Position numbers and translations under genes: made by a program | NCBI RefSeq assembly: GCF_013032505.1 | Contig: NZ_WQCG01000001.1 | Coordinates: forward strand, 1,302,001-1,366,000 | Direction of reading: 5' to 3' | Length of the DNA: 64,000 bases | From: Ruegeria atlantica | GTDB lineage: Bacteria > Pseudomonadota > Alphaproteobacteria > Rhodobacterales > Rhodobacteraceae | The notes under the pieces: model-generated | The model's database searches: none | What the model was told of the DNA's origin: nothing | Seen by the model: only the letters and a program-made list of their open reading frames with translations | In this document: piece after piece, positions 8,731 through 17,598 of the stretch | How positions within the stretch are numbered: the stretch's first letter is position 1 | How the letters are laid out: the number at the start of each line of letters is the position of its first letter

Positions 8731-9063
8731 CCAAAAGGCCCAAGGAACCAAGCTGCCGGTTCCAAGGGTGAAGACGCACATCGGAGGGGTGCTCCGGGCC
8801 GGTGTGTGACCAACCGCTGAAATTTCCAGCGGCCTGGTTCAGGGGTGTGTGTGCGCAGGTAATTTCCGCTTGCGTTGTAGTGAGTTTGTCTGGGGGGTCA
8901 GTGTGTTGACCAAAGGAAAGCGTAAATTCATCGCGCTGCGACGCCGGAAAGGCGTGCGCCCTGTGGTCTCTATCTCATTCAAGACAAAAAAGATGCCGGT
9001 CAGGTTGCCCTGTACGGAGGGCTCTACCCGTCTGAGCGGCTTTTTAGAGGGGACGGAATAAAA
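8731..9063. other. Gap before the Hint gene with a hairpin
   Basis: No convincing gene is seen. A hairpin at 8809-8838 has arms CCGCTG/CAGCGG extended by ACCA/TGGT and may end the small upstream gene. A second small stem (GCCCT/AGGGC, 9007-9022) lies in the leader of the Hint gene. An open frame covers most of the stretch, but its composition does not look like a protein. Confidence 0.4.
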
Positions 9064-9846
9064 ATGACAATTCCACATTCCTTGGCGCGTGCAGCCAGAA
9101 ACGCGGTCGAAACTTCGACCATGCTGCGCGAAATCCCAAGGACACAAGCAAGACCAAAGGCGCAGCTGCGGCGCTATGAGGTCAGCACGTTGATGCCAAA
9201 CGGAGATGTATCGTTAACGCGCCACATCGCCCCGGCTTTGCCTATGTTCGAAGACGCGTTCTGCGCTTTTACGCGCGGATCATTGGTGGAAACCGAACAC
9301 GGCCCATTGGCGATCGAAGATCTGCTTCCGGGCGACTCGGTTCTGACACAGGATGGCGAACTGCAGACAGTTCTGTGGAAAGGGTCGGTGACACTGATTC
9401 CCGGACGCGAGGATTCGCGTGGCCGAACGCGCCCGCTAACGCGGATCATGGCTGATACGTTTGGGATGCAAAAGCCGCTGTCTGGCGTGATCGCGGGGCC
9501 TGCCGCGCGCTTGCTGGGTGCGCCTGCGCACCTGCGCCATTTGCACGGGGGCAGTGAAATCCTGACCCCTGTTCATGAATTCCAGGACGGTATGAGCGTG
9601 ATCGAAACGCTACCGCCGACCCCGATCGAACTGTTTCACATCTGCCTGAAACGCCACTCGGTCATCAAGGTCGACGGCCTGCAATTCGAATCTTACCATC
9701 CGGGCGTCAACGCCGTGCGGCAGGTCAGCAGATCACTTAGGTCGATCTACCTGAACTTGTTTGCGCACATCGAATCGCTGAATGATTTTGGCCCGCTGGT
9801 TCTGCCGCGCGCCGGAGACGGCGAAGTGGACGCGCTCACGGCCTGA
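9064..9846 (+). CDS. Hint (hedgehog/intein) domain protein
   Basis: A 260-residue protein with a Hint domain from about residue 72: FCAFTRGSLVETEHGPLAIEDLLPGDSVLTQDG is the splicing-type opening with Cys at the first position of the domain, and the second half has PVHEF and a final FHICLKRHSVIKVDGL segment. Such proteins are abundant in roseobacters; Hint domains normally cleave or rearrange their own peptide bond, but the natural role here is unknown. The N-terminal 70 residues lack a signal peptide. GGACGGA before the ATG is an adequate ribosome site. Confidence 0.85.
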   Translation: MTIPHSLARAARNAVETSTMLREIPRTQARPKAQLRRYEVSTLMPNGDVSLTRHIAPALPMFEDAFCAFTRGSLVETEHGPLAIEDLLPGDSVLTQDGELQTVLWKGSVTLIPGREDSRGRTRPLTRIMADTFGMQKPLSGVIAGPAARLLGAPAHLRHLHGGSEILTPVHEFQDGMSVIETLPPTPIELFHICLKRHSVIKVDGLQFESYHPGVNAVRQVSRSLRSIYLNLFAHIESLNDFGPLVLPRAGDGEVDALTA

Positions 9847-9962
9847 AAACGGAAATTAACTGCAATGTGGGGGCATCATGCAGCTAATACTTAGTTGGGT
9901 TCTATCATTGACGGTCGCAGCTTTTCTGCCGCCGTCAAAACCGCATCAAAAGCGGATGATGT

Positions 9963-10463
9963 TTACGCCGTCCGGCTCATTCGTTCTTCAAGAACGTCGA
10001 AGGGAACGCCGGGCTCGTCTTTTGCGCCGCGGATAACCAGCGATGTTTTTACGCTGGCTACGTTGGGCGTCGTCAGCAGTTCGCCGGTCAGGAATTGCTG
10101 AAAACTGCTCAGGTCGGGGGCGACGCATTTCAGGATGAAATCCACCTCGCCGTTCAACATGTGGCATTCCCGGACCAGAGGCCATTCGCGGCAGCGTTCC
10201 TCGAACGCGTTGAGTTCGGATTCGGCTTGGCTTTCCAAACCCACCATCGCAAAGACCTGAACCTCGAACCCCAGCTCGCGTGAGTTCACATCGGCATGGT
10301 AACCGCGGATCAGCCCGGACTCCTCAAGTGTGCGCACCCGCCGCAGGCAGGGCGGCGCGGAAATACCCACGCGCTTTGCCAGCTCAACATTGGTCATACG
10401 ACCGTCTGCCTGCAATTCCGCCAGAATCTTGCGATCAATCTCATCCAGCCGTATCGCGACCAT
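9963..10463 (-). CDS. Lrp/AsnC family transcriptional regulator
   Basis: A 166-residue regulator. The N-terminal winged HTH (LDEIDRKILAELQADGRMTNVELAKRVGIS to CLRRVRTLEESGLIRGY) is followed by the RAM/AsnC ligand-binding domain from about residue 65. Members bind amino acids and form octamers that wrap DNA. It is divergent from trxB across a 227-base AT-rich spacer that holds GCGCAAT repeats, so it probably controls itself and perhaps trxB. Which amino acid it senses cannot be read. Confidence 0.92.
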   Translation of the reverse strand: MVAIRLDEIDRKILAELQADGRMTNVELAKRVGISAPPCLRRVRTLEESGLIRGYHADVNSRELGFEVQVFAMVGLESQAESELNAFEERCREWPLVRECHMLNGEVDFILKCVAPDLSSFQQFLTGELLTTPNVASVKTSLVIRGAKDEPGVPFDVLEERMSRTA

Positions 10464-10509
10464 GAAATGCTCCTAGAATTTTCGGTTGTTATATCAGCAC
10501 CCGATCAAT

Positions 10510-10537
10510 GCGCAATTATCTTTCGCATCCGCGCAAT
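10510..10537. promoter_or_regulatory. Direct GCGCAAT repeats upstream of lrp-type gene
   Basis: GCGCAAT at 10510-10516 and 10531-10537 are spaced by 21 bases, two helical turns, in an AT-rich tract between the divergent regulator and trxB. This spacing suits an Lrp-type protein on one face of DNA. Assignment as operator is inferred. Confidence 0.35.
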
Positions 10538-10690
10538 ATTCTATATTTTCAATGTTCTTTTTTTGAGCGCCCACCAGCAATCGCATAGCAGCCTGTCAAA
10601 AGGTTGGGGGTTTAAGCCCTGCGCGGTGGTCGCTATATCCATCCGTCAGGGGCTACGCGCCCCAATCAGGCAGATCGAGTTGGGGGTACC

Positions 10691-11632
10691 ATGGCCGAAA
10701 CACGACACACCAGGGTTCTGATCATCGGATCGGGACCGGCCGGTTACACGGCCGGCGTTTATGCCAGTCGCGCGATGCTGGAGCCGATTCTGGTTCAGGG
10801 CATCGAGCCGGGTGGCCAGCTGACCACAACAACCGAGGTCGAAAACTGGCCCGGAGATACCGAGGTTCAAGGCCCCGACCTGATGGTGCGTATGCAAGAC
10901 CACGCCAAAGCGATGGGCTGTGAAATCATCGGTGACATAATCAACAATCTGGACGTCAGTAAACGCCCGTTCACCGCAACAGGCGACAGCGGAACCATCT
11001 ACACCGCCGATGCGGTCATTCTGGCCACCGGCGCGCGCGCCAAATGGCTGGGGCTGCCGTCAGAAGAAAAATTCAAGGGCTTTGGCGTTTCGGCGTGCGC
11101 CACCTGCGACGGGTTCTTTTATCGCGGACAGGAAATCGTGGTGATCGGCGGCGGCAACACCGCCGTGGAAGAGGCGCTGTTCCTGACCAATTTTGCCAGC
11201 AAGGTCACGCTGATACACCGACGGGATGAGCTGCGCGCGGAAAAGATCCTTCAGGACCGTCTGCTTAAGCATGAGAAAATCGAACCCCTGTGGTTCCATG
11301 AGTTGGAAGAGGTGACCGGCACCGATGCCCCACTGGGTGTCGAGGGTGTGCGCGTCAAAAACGTGAAGACCGGTGAGATCACCGAGATCCCCTGCAAGGG
11401 CGTTTTTGTTGCGATCGGGCACGCGCCAGCCAATGAGCTGGTCAAGGACTCGCTGGAATCCCATATGGGCGGCTATGTCGTGACAAAACCGGGCTCGACC
11501 GAAACTTCGGTGCCGGGTGTATTCGCGGCGGGCGACCTGACCGACCACATCTACCGTCAGGCTGTCACCAGCGCGGGAATGGGATGTATGGCCGCATTGG
11601 ACGCCGAGCGTTTCCTGGCCGAACAGGACTAA
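10691..11632 (+). CDS. trxB: Thioredoxin-disulfide reductase
   Basis: The 313-residue flavoenzyme transfers electrons from NADPH through FAD and a redox disulfide to thioredoxin. The FAD dinucleotide motif GSGPAG is at 13-18, the CATC active-site disulfide at 136-139, and the NADPH motif GGGNTA near 153-158. A C-terminal [14 protein letters not shown] stretch closes the FAD site. Length is standard. It is followed four bases later by the RES-domain gene, suggesting cotranscription. Confidence 0.96.
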   Translation: MAETRHTRVLIIGSGPAGYTAGVYASRAMLEPILVQGIEPGGQLTTTTEVENWPGDTEVQGPDLMVRMQDHAKAMGCEIIGDIINNLDVSKRPFTATGDSGTIYTADAVILATGARAKWLGLPSEEKFKGFGVSACATCDGFFYRGQEIVVIGGGNTAVEEALFLTNFASKVTLIHRRDELRAEKILQDRLLKHEKIEPLWFHELEEVTGTDAPLGVEGVRVKNVKTGEITEIPCKGVFVAIGHAPANELVKDSLESHMGGYVVTKPGSTETSVPGVFAAGDLTDHIYRQAVTSAGMGCMAALDAERFLAEQD

Positions 11633-11636
11633 TCAG

Positions 11637-12113
11637 ATGCTGGAATTCTCTGGCCCGGTCTGGAGAATTTTGTTTCTGTCACAATTGGACGCCCCTTTGG
11701 CCCCTGCTCGGGCGCCAGAGGGGCGTTTTCATTACCCGGGACAGCCAGCGCTTTACGCATCGCTCAGCGCGGAAGGCGCCGGAATCGCCATTCGGCGATA
11801 TGTCACGGCAGGCGATCCGCCACGGGTTTTGGTGCAGGCAAACGTGACAGACGCAAAGCTGGTCGACCTACGGGGGCAGTCTGACGCATCTGTCCTATGG
11901 CAGGATATTCACGCCAAACAGGGCACCTCACCCACATGGCGGTTCTCGGACCACGCGCGCAGCATTGGCGCGGACGGGTTGATGTACAGCTCGCGCTCGC
12001 GCCCCGAACTCAGCCACATTGTCCTGTTCGACCCGTCGCCTTCCCTTATCGGTGTGCACGCACCGCCGACGGATTGGGCACCGCATTACGCACAACCTCC
12101 GCTTGACCGCTAA
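11637..12113 (+). CDS. RES-domain protein (putative NAD+-consuming family)
   Basis: A 158-residue protein matching the RES domain in plan: the early EGRFHYPGQPALYAS with the conserved Arg, the central ANVTDAKLVDLRG, and the late DGLMYSSRSR and HIVLFDPSPS. The name comes from its conserved Arg, Glu and Ser residues. RES toxins of Xre-RES (ParT, Res/MbcT-type) modules degrade NAD+ or modify PRPP synthetase. No Xre-type antitoxin is adjacent; instead it follows trxB by four bases, so this copy may be a cellular enzyme rather than a toxin. Confidence 0.75.
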   Translation: MLEFSGPVWRILFLSQLDAPLAPARAPEGRFHYPGQPALYASLSAEGAGIAIRRYVTAGDPPRVLVQANVTDAKLVDLRGQSDASVLWQDIHAKQGTSPTWRFSDHARSIGADGLMYSSRSRPELSHIVLFDPSPSLIGVHAPPTDWAPHYAQPPLDR

Positions 12114-12164
12114 GCTGCGGCGTATCAGACTCGGCCTCAGACGAGACGAATGCGGGTGATCTGA

Positions 12165-13835
12165 TTGAAAACTGTTCTGTGGCAAGGCGGGCGGGCAACC
12201 CGGCTAAGGATCGGCAGCGGCCTGATTCTGTTCGCCTTTGCGTTCTTTCATTTCATCAATATCGGCCTTGGTCTGTTTCACACGGACTACCTGCATGACA
12301 TGCAGGATGCCCGGCATGTGATCACGCGCCACGGGATCGGAAGCGTAATCCTCTATGCTGCTCTGCTAATTCACGCAGGGTTGGCCCTGTATTCAATTAG
12401 CCAGCGCAGGACATTGCGAATGCCGTTCAGCACGGGGTTGCAGATGGTGCTGGGGTTGTTGATCCCATTACAACTGATCTCACACATCGTGCAAACGCGA
12501 TATGCGAACACGGTCTTCGATGTGAACGATGAAATGGGCTATATCATCGTGCTGATGTGGCCCAGCTACGCGGTCTGGATGCAAAGCCTGCTGTTATTGG
12601 TAGTTTGGGTGCATGGTTGCATCGGACTGCACATGTGGCTGCGGCTGACCAAATGGTGGCCCAAACTGGTACCTTATCTGATTGGTCTGGCTGTGTTCGT
12701 TCCGACATTTGCTCTTACTGGAGTGTTGACGGAAGGGCGCCGGATCTGGGCCGATTTTGCAGATCCTTTTTTGCGCGAACAATATATCGAGCATTACAAC
12801 TGGCCTTCTCCAGAAGAATTTCAGACCCTGTTCAACGTCAAGGACAATGCGCTGATGGCGTTCTGGGTGGCCCTTGGAGCATCTCTGGCGGTTTTTGCGA
12901 TCCGCAAGCTGTGGCGCCGCCGACATTCCGTGCGCGTCAAGTATGTTCAGGGCCCTGAGGTCGTTGCCGAAAAAGGCATGACCTTACTTGAAATATCTCA
13001 AGCCAACGGGATTCCGCACACCGCGCTGTGCGGTGGAAAAGGGCGCTGTACCACCTGCCGTGTGATTGTCGAGGATGGCGCGGATCAACTGCCTGAACCC
13101 GGTGAGGTCGAAGCCCGAAGCCTTGCCGCAGTCAGCGCCCCGGATGGTGCCCGGCTAGCTTGCCAGATCCGGCCGACTGCGCCGATCACGGCGTTTCGAA
13201 TGTTTCGCCCGGACGGCGCGCGGCACAGGGCACATGCAAGCCAGGGTCAGGAGCGGCAGTTGGCGGTCCTGTTTCTGGACATGCGCGGCTTCACCTCTCG
13301 CACCACCGGCCAGTTGCCCTATGACATCGTTTTCCTGCTGAACCGTTTTTTTGACGCCATCGTTCCCGCGATCACCGCCGAAGGCGGAGTGGTGGACAAA
13401 TACATGGGCGACGGCCTACTTGCGGTATTCGAAACCGCCGACGCTCAAACCTCGGCCCGGGCGGGAATAAAAGGGGCCACTGAAATCAGCCTGGCCCTGC
13501 AACGTTTCAATCAGCAGTTGGAATCCGAGGGCAGCCCTAAAATTCGCATAGGAATGGGCTTGCATCTGGGCGACCTTGTTTTGGGCGAAATCGGCGCTGC
13601 AGGCCATGCCGCTCGCACGATCATCGGAGACACCGTCAATGTGGCCAGCCGGTTGGAAGCTGAAACTAAAACACTGGGTTGCGAACTTCTGGTCTCAGAA
13701 GAGTTGTTGCTGGCCGCAGGCTATGAGGGCGATATGCGGCAAGTCCGCTCGTTTGAGTTGCGCGGTGTGACGCGCCCGATTCCCGCCTTGCCCGTCCACA
13801 CAGCTGCGGATTTGAACGCCAGTGTCGCTGCATAA
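12165..13835 (+). CDS. Membrane adenylate cyclase with 2Fe-2S domain
   Basis: A 556-residue fusion. Residues 15-190 and 230-250 are hydrophobic, giving about six membrane segments rich in His (29, 70, 107, 150, 155) that could bind heme b as in succinate dehydrogenase anchors. A plant-type 2Fe-2S ferredoxin domain follows, with Cys at 289, 295, 298 and 333. The C-terminal class III nucleotidyl cyclase keeps metal-binding Asp372 and Asp416, the adenine-selecting Lys412 and Asp489, and Asn492/Arg496, so it should make cAMP from ATP. Sinorhizobium CyaC, a heme-b membrane cyclase, is a precedent for redox control; the same role here is inferred. Confidence 0.9.
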   Translation: MKTVLWQGGRATRLRIGSGLILFAFAFFHFINIGLGLFHTDYLHDMQDARHVITRHGIGSVILYAALLIHAGLALYSISQRRTLRMPFSTGLQMVLGLLIPLQLISHIVQTRYANTVFDVNDEMGYIIVLMWPSYAVWMQSLLLLVVWVHGCIGLHMWLRLTKWWPKLVPYLIGLAVFVPTFALTGVLTEGRRIWADFADPFLREQYIEHYNWPSPEEFQTLFNVKDNALMAFWVALGASLAVFAIRKLWRRRHSVRVKYVQGPEVVAEKGMTLLEISQANGIPHTALCGGKGRCTTCRVIVEDGADQLPEPGEVEARSLAAVSAPDGARLACQIRPTAPITAFRMFRPDGARHRAHASQGQERQLAVLFLDMRGFTSRTTGQLPYDIVFLLNRFFDAIVPAITAEGGVVDKYMGDGLLAVFETADAQTSARAGIKGATEISLALQRFNQQLESEGSPKIRIGMGLHLGDLVLGEIGAAGHAARTIIGDTVNVASRLEAETKTLGCELLVSEELLLAAGYEGDMRQVRSFELRGVTRPIPALPVHTAADLNASVAA

Positions 13836-14041
13836 GAACACTCGCCCTCAATTCAGTGGAATTGTTGCCCACCGCAAGGACCAACTTCGCGGTTTGTGTC
13901 AAAAACCGGAAAATCCTTCCATTGCGGGAAAAAACCACGCATATCGTCCTTAGTTTCATCAAGGTATATGGACTTCACCCAAATGCCGGGGCAAACGCCC
14001 TTAACTCAACGGCAAAAAAGCACTTCGACAAGAGTATTCCA

Positions 14042-15760
14042 ATGACGATGTTAAGTAACCTGGCCCCTATCCCCGAATTGTACGTGTCATACGAGTCGGC
14101 ACAGAAAATGAAGGTGGAAGCCGCCGATCTGACCAGCTGGGACCTGAGCCCGCGCCAGATCTGCGATCTGGAATTGCTGATGAACGGCGGGTTCAACCCG
14201 CTCAAGGGATTTCTGAGCCAGGCGGACTACGACAATGTCGTTGAAAACATGCGGCTGGCCGACGGCACCCTTTGGCCGATGCCCATCACGCTGGACGTAG
14301 ACGAAGCGTTCGCCGACAAAATCGAACTAGGCCAGGACATCGCACTGCGCGATCAGGAAGGCGTCATTCTGGGCACGATGACCGTGACGGACCGGTGGAC
14401 GCCCGACAAAGCGCGCGAGGCCGAAAAGGTCTTTGGTGCTGATGACGACGCACACCCTGCGGTGAATTATCTGAATAATGTGGCGGGCAAGGTTTATCTG
14501 GGCGGACCTGTGGTCGGTATTCAGCAGCCGGTTCATTATGACTTCCGCGCGCGTCGCGACACGCCGAACGAGTTGCGCGCCTATTTCCGCAAGGTCGGCT
14601 GGCGTCGCATCGTGGCGTTTCAGACGCGTAACCCGCTCCACCGCGCACACCAGGAACTGACCTTCCGCGCCGCAAAAGAGGCACAGGCCAACCTGCTGAT
14701 CCATCCGGTCGTGGGAATGACCAAACCGGGGGACGTCGATCACTTTACCCGCGTGCGCTGCTATGAGGCTGTGCTGGACAAATACCCGGCCTCCACCACC
14801 TCGATGTCGCTGCTGAATCTGGCTATGCGAATGGCCGGTCCGCGCGAGGCGGTCTGGCACGGGCTGATCCGCGCCAACCACGGCTGCACCCACTTCATCG
14901 TTGGTCGAGATCACGCCGGTCCCGGCAAGAACAGTGAGGGCGAAGATTTCTACGGCCCATACGATGCCCAAGACCTATTCCGCAAATACCAGGACGAAAT
15001 CGGCATCGAAATGGTCGACTTCAAACACATGGTCTACGTGCAGGAACGCGCCCAATACGAGCCGAATGATGAAATCCTCGACAAGGACAACGTCACCATC
15101 CTGAATATCTCGGGTACCGAACTGCGCCGCCGTTTGCGTGAAGGTCTTGAGATTCCGGAATGGTTCTCGTTCCCCGAAGTCGTGCAAGAGCTGCGCAGCC
15201 GCTTCCCACCACGTTCGCGGCAAGGGTTCACCGTGTTTTTCACCGGCTTCTCGGGTTCAGGCAAGTCGACGATTGCTAACGCCCTAATGGTCAAGCTGAT
15301 GGAGATGGGCGACCGCCCTGTTACCCTGCTGGATGGTGACATTGTGCGGAAAAACCTGTCGTCTGAGCTCGGCTTTTCCAAGGAACACCGCGACCTGAAC
15401 ATCCGCCGCATCGGCTATGTGGCCAGCGAGATCACCAAAAATGGTGGTATCGCAATCTGCGCGCCGATCGCACCATATGCCACGACCCGTCGCGCGGTCC
15501 GGGAAGAGATCGAACAGTTCGGTGCCTTCTGCGAGGTTCACGTGGCGACCAGTATTGAGGAATGCGAACGCCGCGATCGCAAGGGGCTGTACAAGCTGGC
15601 ACGCGAAGGCAAAATCAAAGAGTTCACCGGAATTTCGGACCCCTACGACGTACCCGACAGCCCCGAGCTGAGCGTCGAGACCGAAAATGTCGAGGTCGAC
15701 AACTGTGCCCATCAGGTTTTGTTGAAACTGGAAAGCATGGGTCTGATTGCGGCGTCATAA
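14042..15760 (+). CDS. Bifunctional sulfate adenylyltransferase / APS kinase
   Basis: A 572-residue fusion that activates sulfate. The N-terminal ATP sulfurylase (about 1-395) has QTRNPLHRAH at 194-203 and GRDHAGPG at 288-295, which bind ATP; the C-terminal APS kinase has the P-loop GFSGSGKST at 402-410 and makes PAPS. The two activities give PAPS for reduction or sulfation. Start ATG at 14042 is preferred; a second in-frame ATG lies two codons later and cannot be excluded. It stands alone with a terminator just downstream. Confidence 0.95.
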   Translation: MTMLSNLAPIPELYVSYESAQKMKVEAADLTSWDLSPRQICDLELLMNGGFNPLKGFLSQADYDNVVENMRLADGTLWPMPITLDVDEAFADKIELGQDIALRDQEGVILGTMTVTDRWTPDKAREAEKVFGADDDAHPAVNYLNNVAGKVYLGGPVVGIQQPVHYDFRARRDTPNELRAYFRKVGWRRIVAFQTRNPLHRAHQELTFRAAKEAQANLLIHPVVGMTKPGDVDHFTRVRCYEAVLDKYPASTTSMSLLNLAMRMAGPREAVWHGLIRANHGCTHFIVGRDHAGPGKNSEGEDFYGPYDAQDLFRKYQDEIGIEMVDFKHMVYVQERAQYEPNDEILDKDNVTILNISGTELRRRLREGLEIPEWFSFPEVVQELRSRFPPRSRQGFTVFFTGFSGSGKSTIANALMVKLMEMGDRPVTLLDGDIVRKNLSSELGFSKEHRDLNIRRIGYVASEITKNGGIAICAPIAPYATTRRAVREEIEQFGAFCEVHVATSIEECERRDRKGLYKLAREGKIKEFTGISDPYDVPDSPELSVETENVEVDNCAHQVLLKLESMGLIAAS

Positions 15761-15783
15761 ACGTTCTGGATACCAATAATCAA

Positions 15784-15809
15784 AGCGGCCATCAGTGGCC
15801 GCTTTTTTT
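15784..15809 (+). terminator. Rho-independent terminator of the sulfate-activation gene
   Basis: A perfect eight-pair stem (AGCGGCCA/TGGCCGCT) with a TCAG tetraloop is followed by seven T residues. It lies 23 bases after the stop codon. Confidence 0.9.
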
Positions 15810-15874
15810 GTTGGATTGACAAGCGGGGACTGCCTTAGTGCAAATGCAACACCTGACAAAAACGCAAAGTGCCC

Positions 15875-16732
15875 ATGACCCGCGACCTGCCTGCAATTGC
15901 CAGTTTCTGGTTCGGCTCAGATTTAAGCTGGCTCGAGGCGTTGTGTATTCAATCCTACCTGGATAACGGTCACCGGTTTGTCCTGTATACCGTGCATGAA
16001 GTCCAAGGCGTGCCTAAGGGTGCCGAGGTACGACCCGCAGCCGACATTCTCTGGCCCGCGCCGTTTGATTTCCAACCGGAAGATCGGTTGGGGATCGCAG
16101 TGTTTTCGGACATTTTCCGACTGCGGCTTATGCAGAAAACCCCGTTCATCTGGGTCGATCTGGATGCTTATTGCGTGCAGCCATTTGATTTTTCTTCCTC
16201 TTATATATTTGGATCTTCTCAATCAGGTACCTTTCCAAACGGCGTACTGCGCCTGCCGGAAGATTCTGAGACACTGGCGTTATGGATCGACTTCGTGACC
16301 TCGACCAATCCGACCCAACCCTGGCGTGGCGGGCGATTGTTTCGGCACAATCGCAGGCGCATCCGAAACGGTGAATCCTGGGGCATCGAAGCACTGCCAT
16401 GGGGCAGCTCAGGCCCCAAAGCGCTGGAGTTCTTTTTGCGTCAAACGGGTGAAGACGTACACGCAATGCACGCCGATGTCTTCTATCCATTGGACAAGGA
16501 ACAGCTATGGAAATTGCACGATCCGCTCATTTCCACGTCCGATATTGAACGTGATGCGGTGCATTCGGTCCACATCTACGGACACCAGAAAAAGTTCTTA
16601 GCAGGCAATTCCGCCGGGCTTCCTGTCAGCGGATCATACCTGCAGCGGCTTTGCCTTCGGCATGGAATTGACGCCCTGGCAAACCCTATACGGCCCGTGG
16701 GATGGCTGGCCCCAAAACCAATGGACCACTAG
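15875..16732 (+). CDS. DXD-type glycosyltransferase (GT32/Lgt5-like)
   Basis: About 285 residues. The DXD-type motif WVDLDAYC near residues 91-98 would hold the metal-nucleotide-sugar, preceded by a hydrophobic strand, a layout like alpha-1,4-glycosyltransferases and capsule-synthesis GT32 enzymes. The donor and acceptor are unknown. ATG at 15875 is chosen; a GTG six bases upstream is an alternative. It converges on the GT10-like gene with a four-base tail overlap, so two sugar transferases face each other and probably modify a surface glycan. Confidence 0.7.
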   Translation: MTRDLPAIASFWFGSDLSWLEALCIQSYLDNGHRFVLYTVHEVQGVPKGAEVRPAADILWPAPFDFQPEDRLGIAVFSDIFRLRLMQKTPFIWVDLDAYCVQPFDFSSSYIFGSSQSGTFPNGVLRLPEDSETLALWIDFVTSTNPTQPWRGGRLFRHNRRRIRNGESWGIEALPWGSSGPKALEFFLRQTGEDVHAMHADVFYPLDKEQLWKLHDPLISTSDIERDAVHSVHIYGHQKKFLAGNSAGLPVSGSYLQRLCLRHGIDALANPIRPVGWLAPKPMDH

Positions 16733-17598
16733 GCCGCGTTGACCTGTTCTCGCAGCGTTCGTACCGCGCGACCTTCAAAGTCACCAAACTCTGCTGCCTT
16801 GCTTTGTGCAGCTTTCAGATGTGGCAATCGCTGGGCATAGTCTTCAGCGGACAAGCCTCCGATCGCGCGCTGAATATCGACTTCGGACTCGCAGAGGATC
16901 ATGCCCTTGGTATCCATGAAGTCGCCAATATTCAGGCAGCCCCAATAGATCGGAACCGTTGAACACAGGATCGCGTCTGTCAGCTTTTCCGAGAAATAGT
17001 TCTTCTCGCGCACATTCTCGATCACGACGGAATAGCGATACGGGGCCAACCCGTCGGACTTGCGGTCGAACGGGGTATATCCCCGCCCCATGATATCCAC
17101 GTCGGCCCCGTTGTCGCGTACCCAGTCAATCACTGAATGGCGCAATTGATGGCCTTCCAGATCACGCTTGGCCGAGGCGATCAGTGAGCAGGATTTGGTC
17201 TTTTCGACATCCAACTCACGCCAATCTGGCACCATTGTCACGCCATAAGGCAGGAACACCGAGTTCGGAAGGTTCTGCAGCAACACATCGTGGAACGTCA
17301 TCACGCGAAAGAAACGTCGCCACGTGTAGCGCAGCATCTTGTCGTGCTTGGCGTGAATGGCCGACGGCTCACCCATCATCAGGGAAATCCGAGCGCGGGT
17401 CCCTCGGCGAAGGCGCAGATGCACGGTTGAATTAGGGTACATGATCAGGTGGTCGGTACGCTCAAGATCGCCAACCGTTTTACCCATCAGGCGCTCGGGG
17501 CACCCTTCGGGCCAGATCAGATCGGACAATGGAACCGAAGCCAGTTTCGGCCCCAACCGATGCCCGTAAGGCAGGATGGCGATCGCGGGTTCAGTCAT
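16729..17598 (-). CDS. Fucosyltransferase-like glycosyltransferase (GT10)
   Basis: A 289-residue protein. Its C-terminal half shows the hallmark of GT10 alpha-1,3-fucosyltransferases: RYSVVIENVREKNYFSEKL (about 188-206) followed by TDAILCSTVPIYWG and FMDTKGMI. It should use GDP-fucose or a related GDP-sugar to decorate a surface polysaccharide. The N-terminal half is divergent. Its ATG overlaps the TGA of PhzF by four bases, an unexpected coupling with an unrelated enzyme. No polysaccharide locus surrounds it. Confidence 0.75.
   Translation of the reverse strand: MTEPAIAILPYGHRLGPKLASVPLSDLIWPEGCPERLMGKTVGDLERTDHLIMYPNSTVHLRLRRGTRARISLMMGEPSAIHAKHDKMLRYTWRRFFRVMTFHDVLLQNLPNSVFLPYGVTMVPDWRELDVEKTKSCSLIASAKRDLEGHQLRHSVIDWVRDNGADVDIMGRGYTPFDRKSDGLAPYRYSVVIENVREKNYFSEKLTDAILCSTVPIYWGCLNIGDFMDTKGMILCESEVDIQRAIGGLSAEDYAQRLPHLKAAQSKAAEFGDFEGRAVRTLREQVNAA

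Noticed and set aside
11637..12113. Xre-RES toxin-antitoxin module
   Set aside because: No Xre-type gene is adjacent; the upstream gene is trxB.
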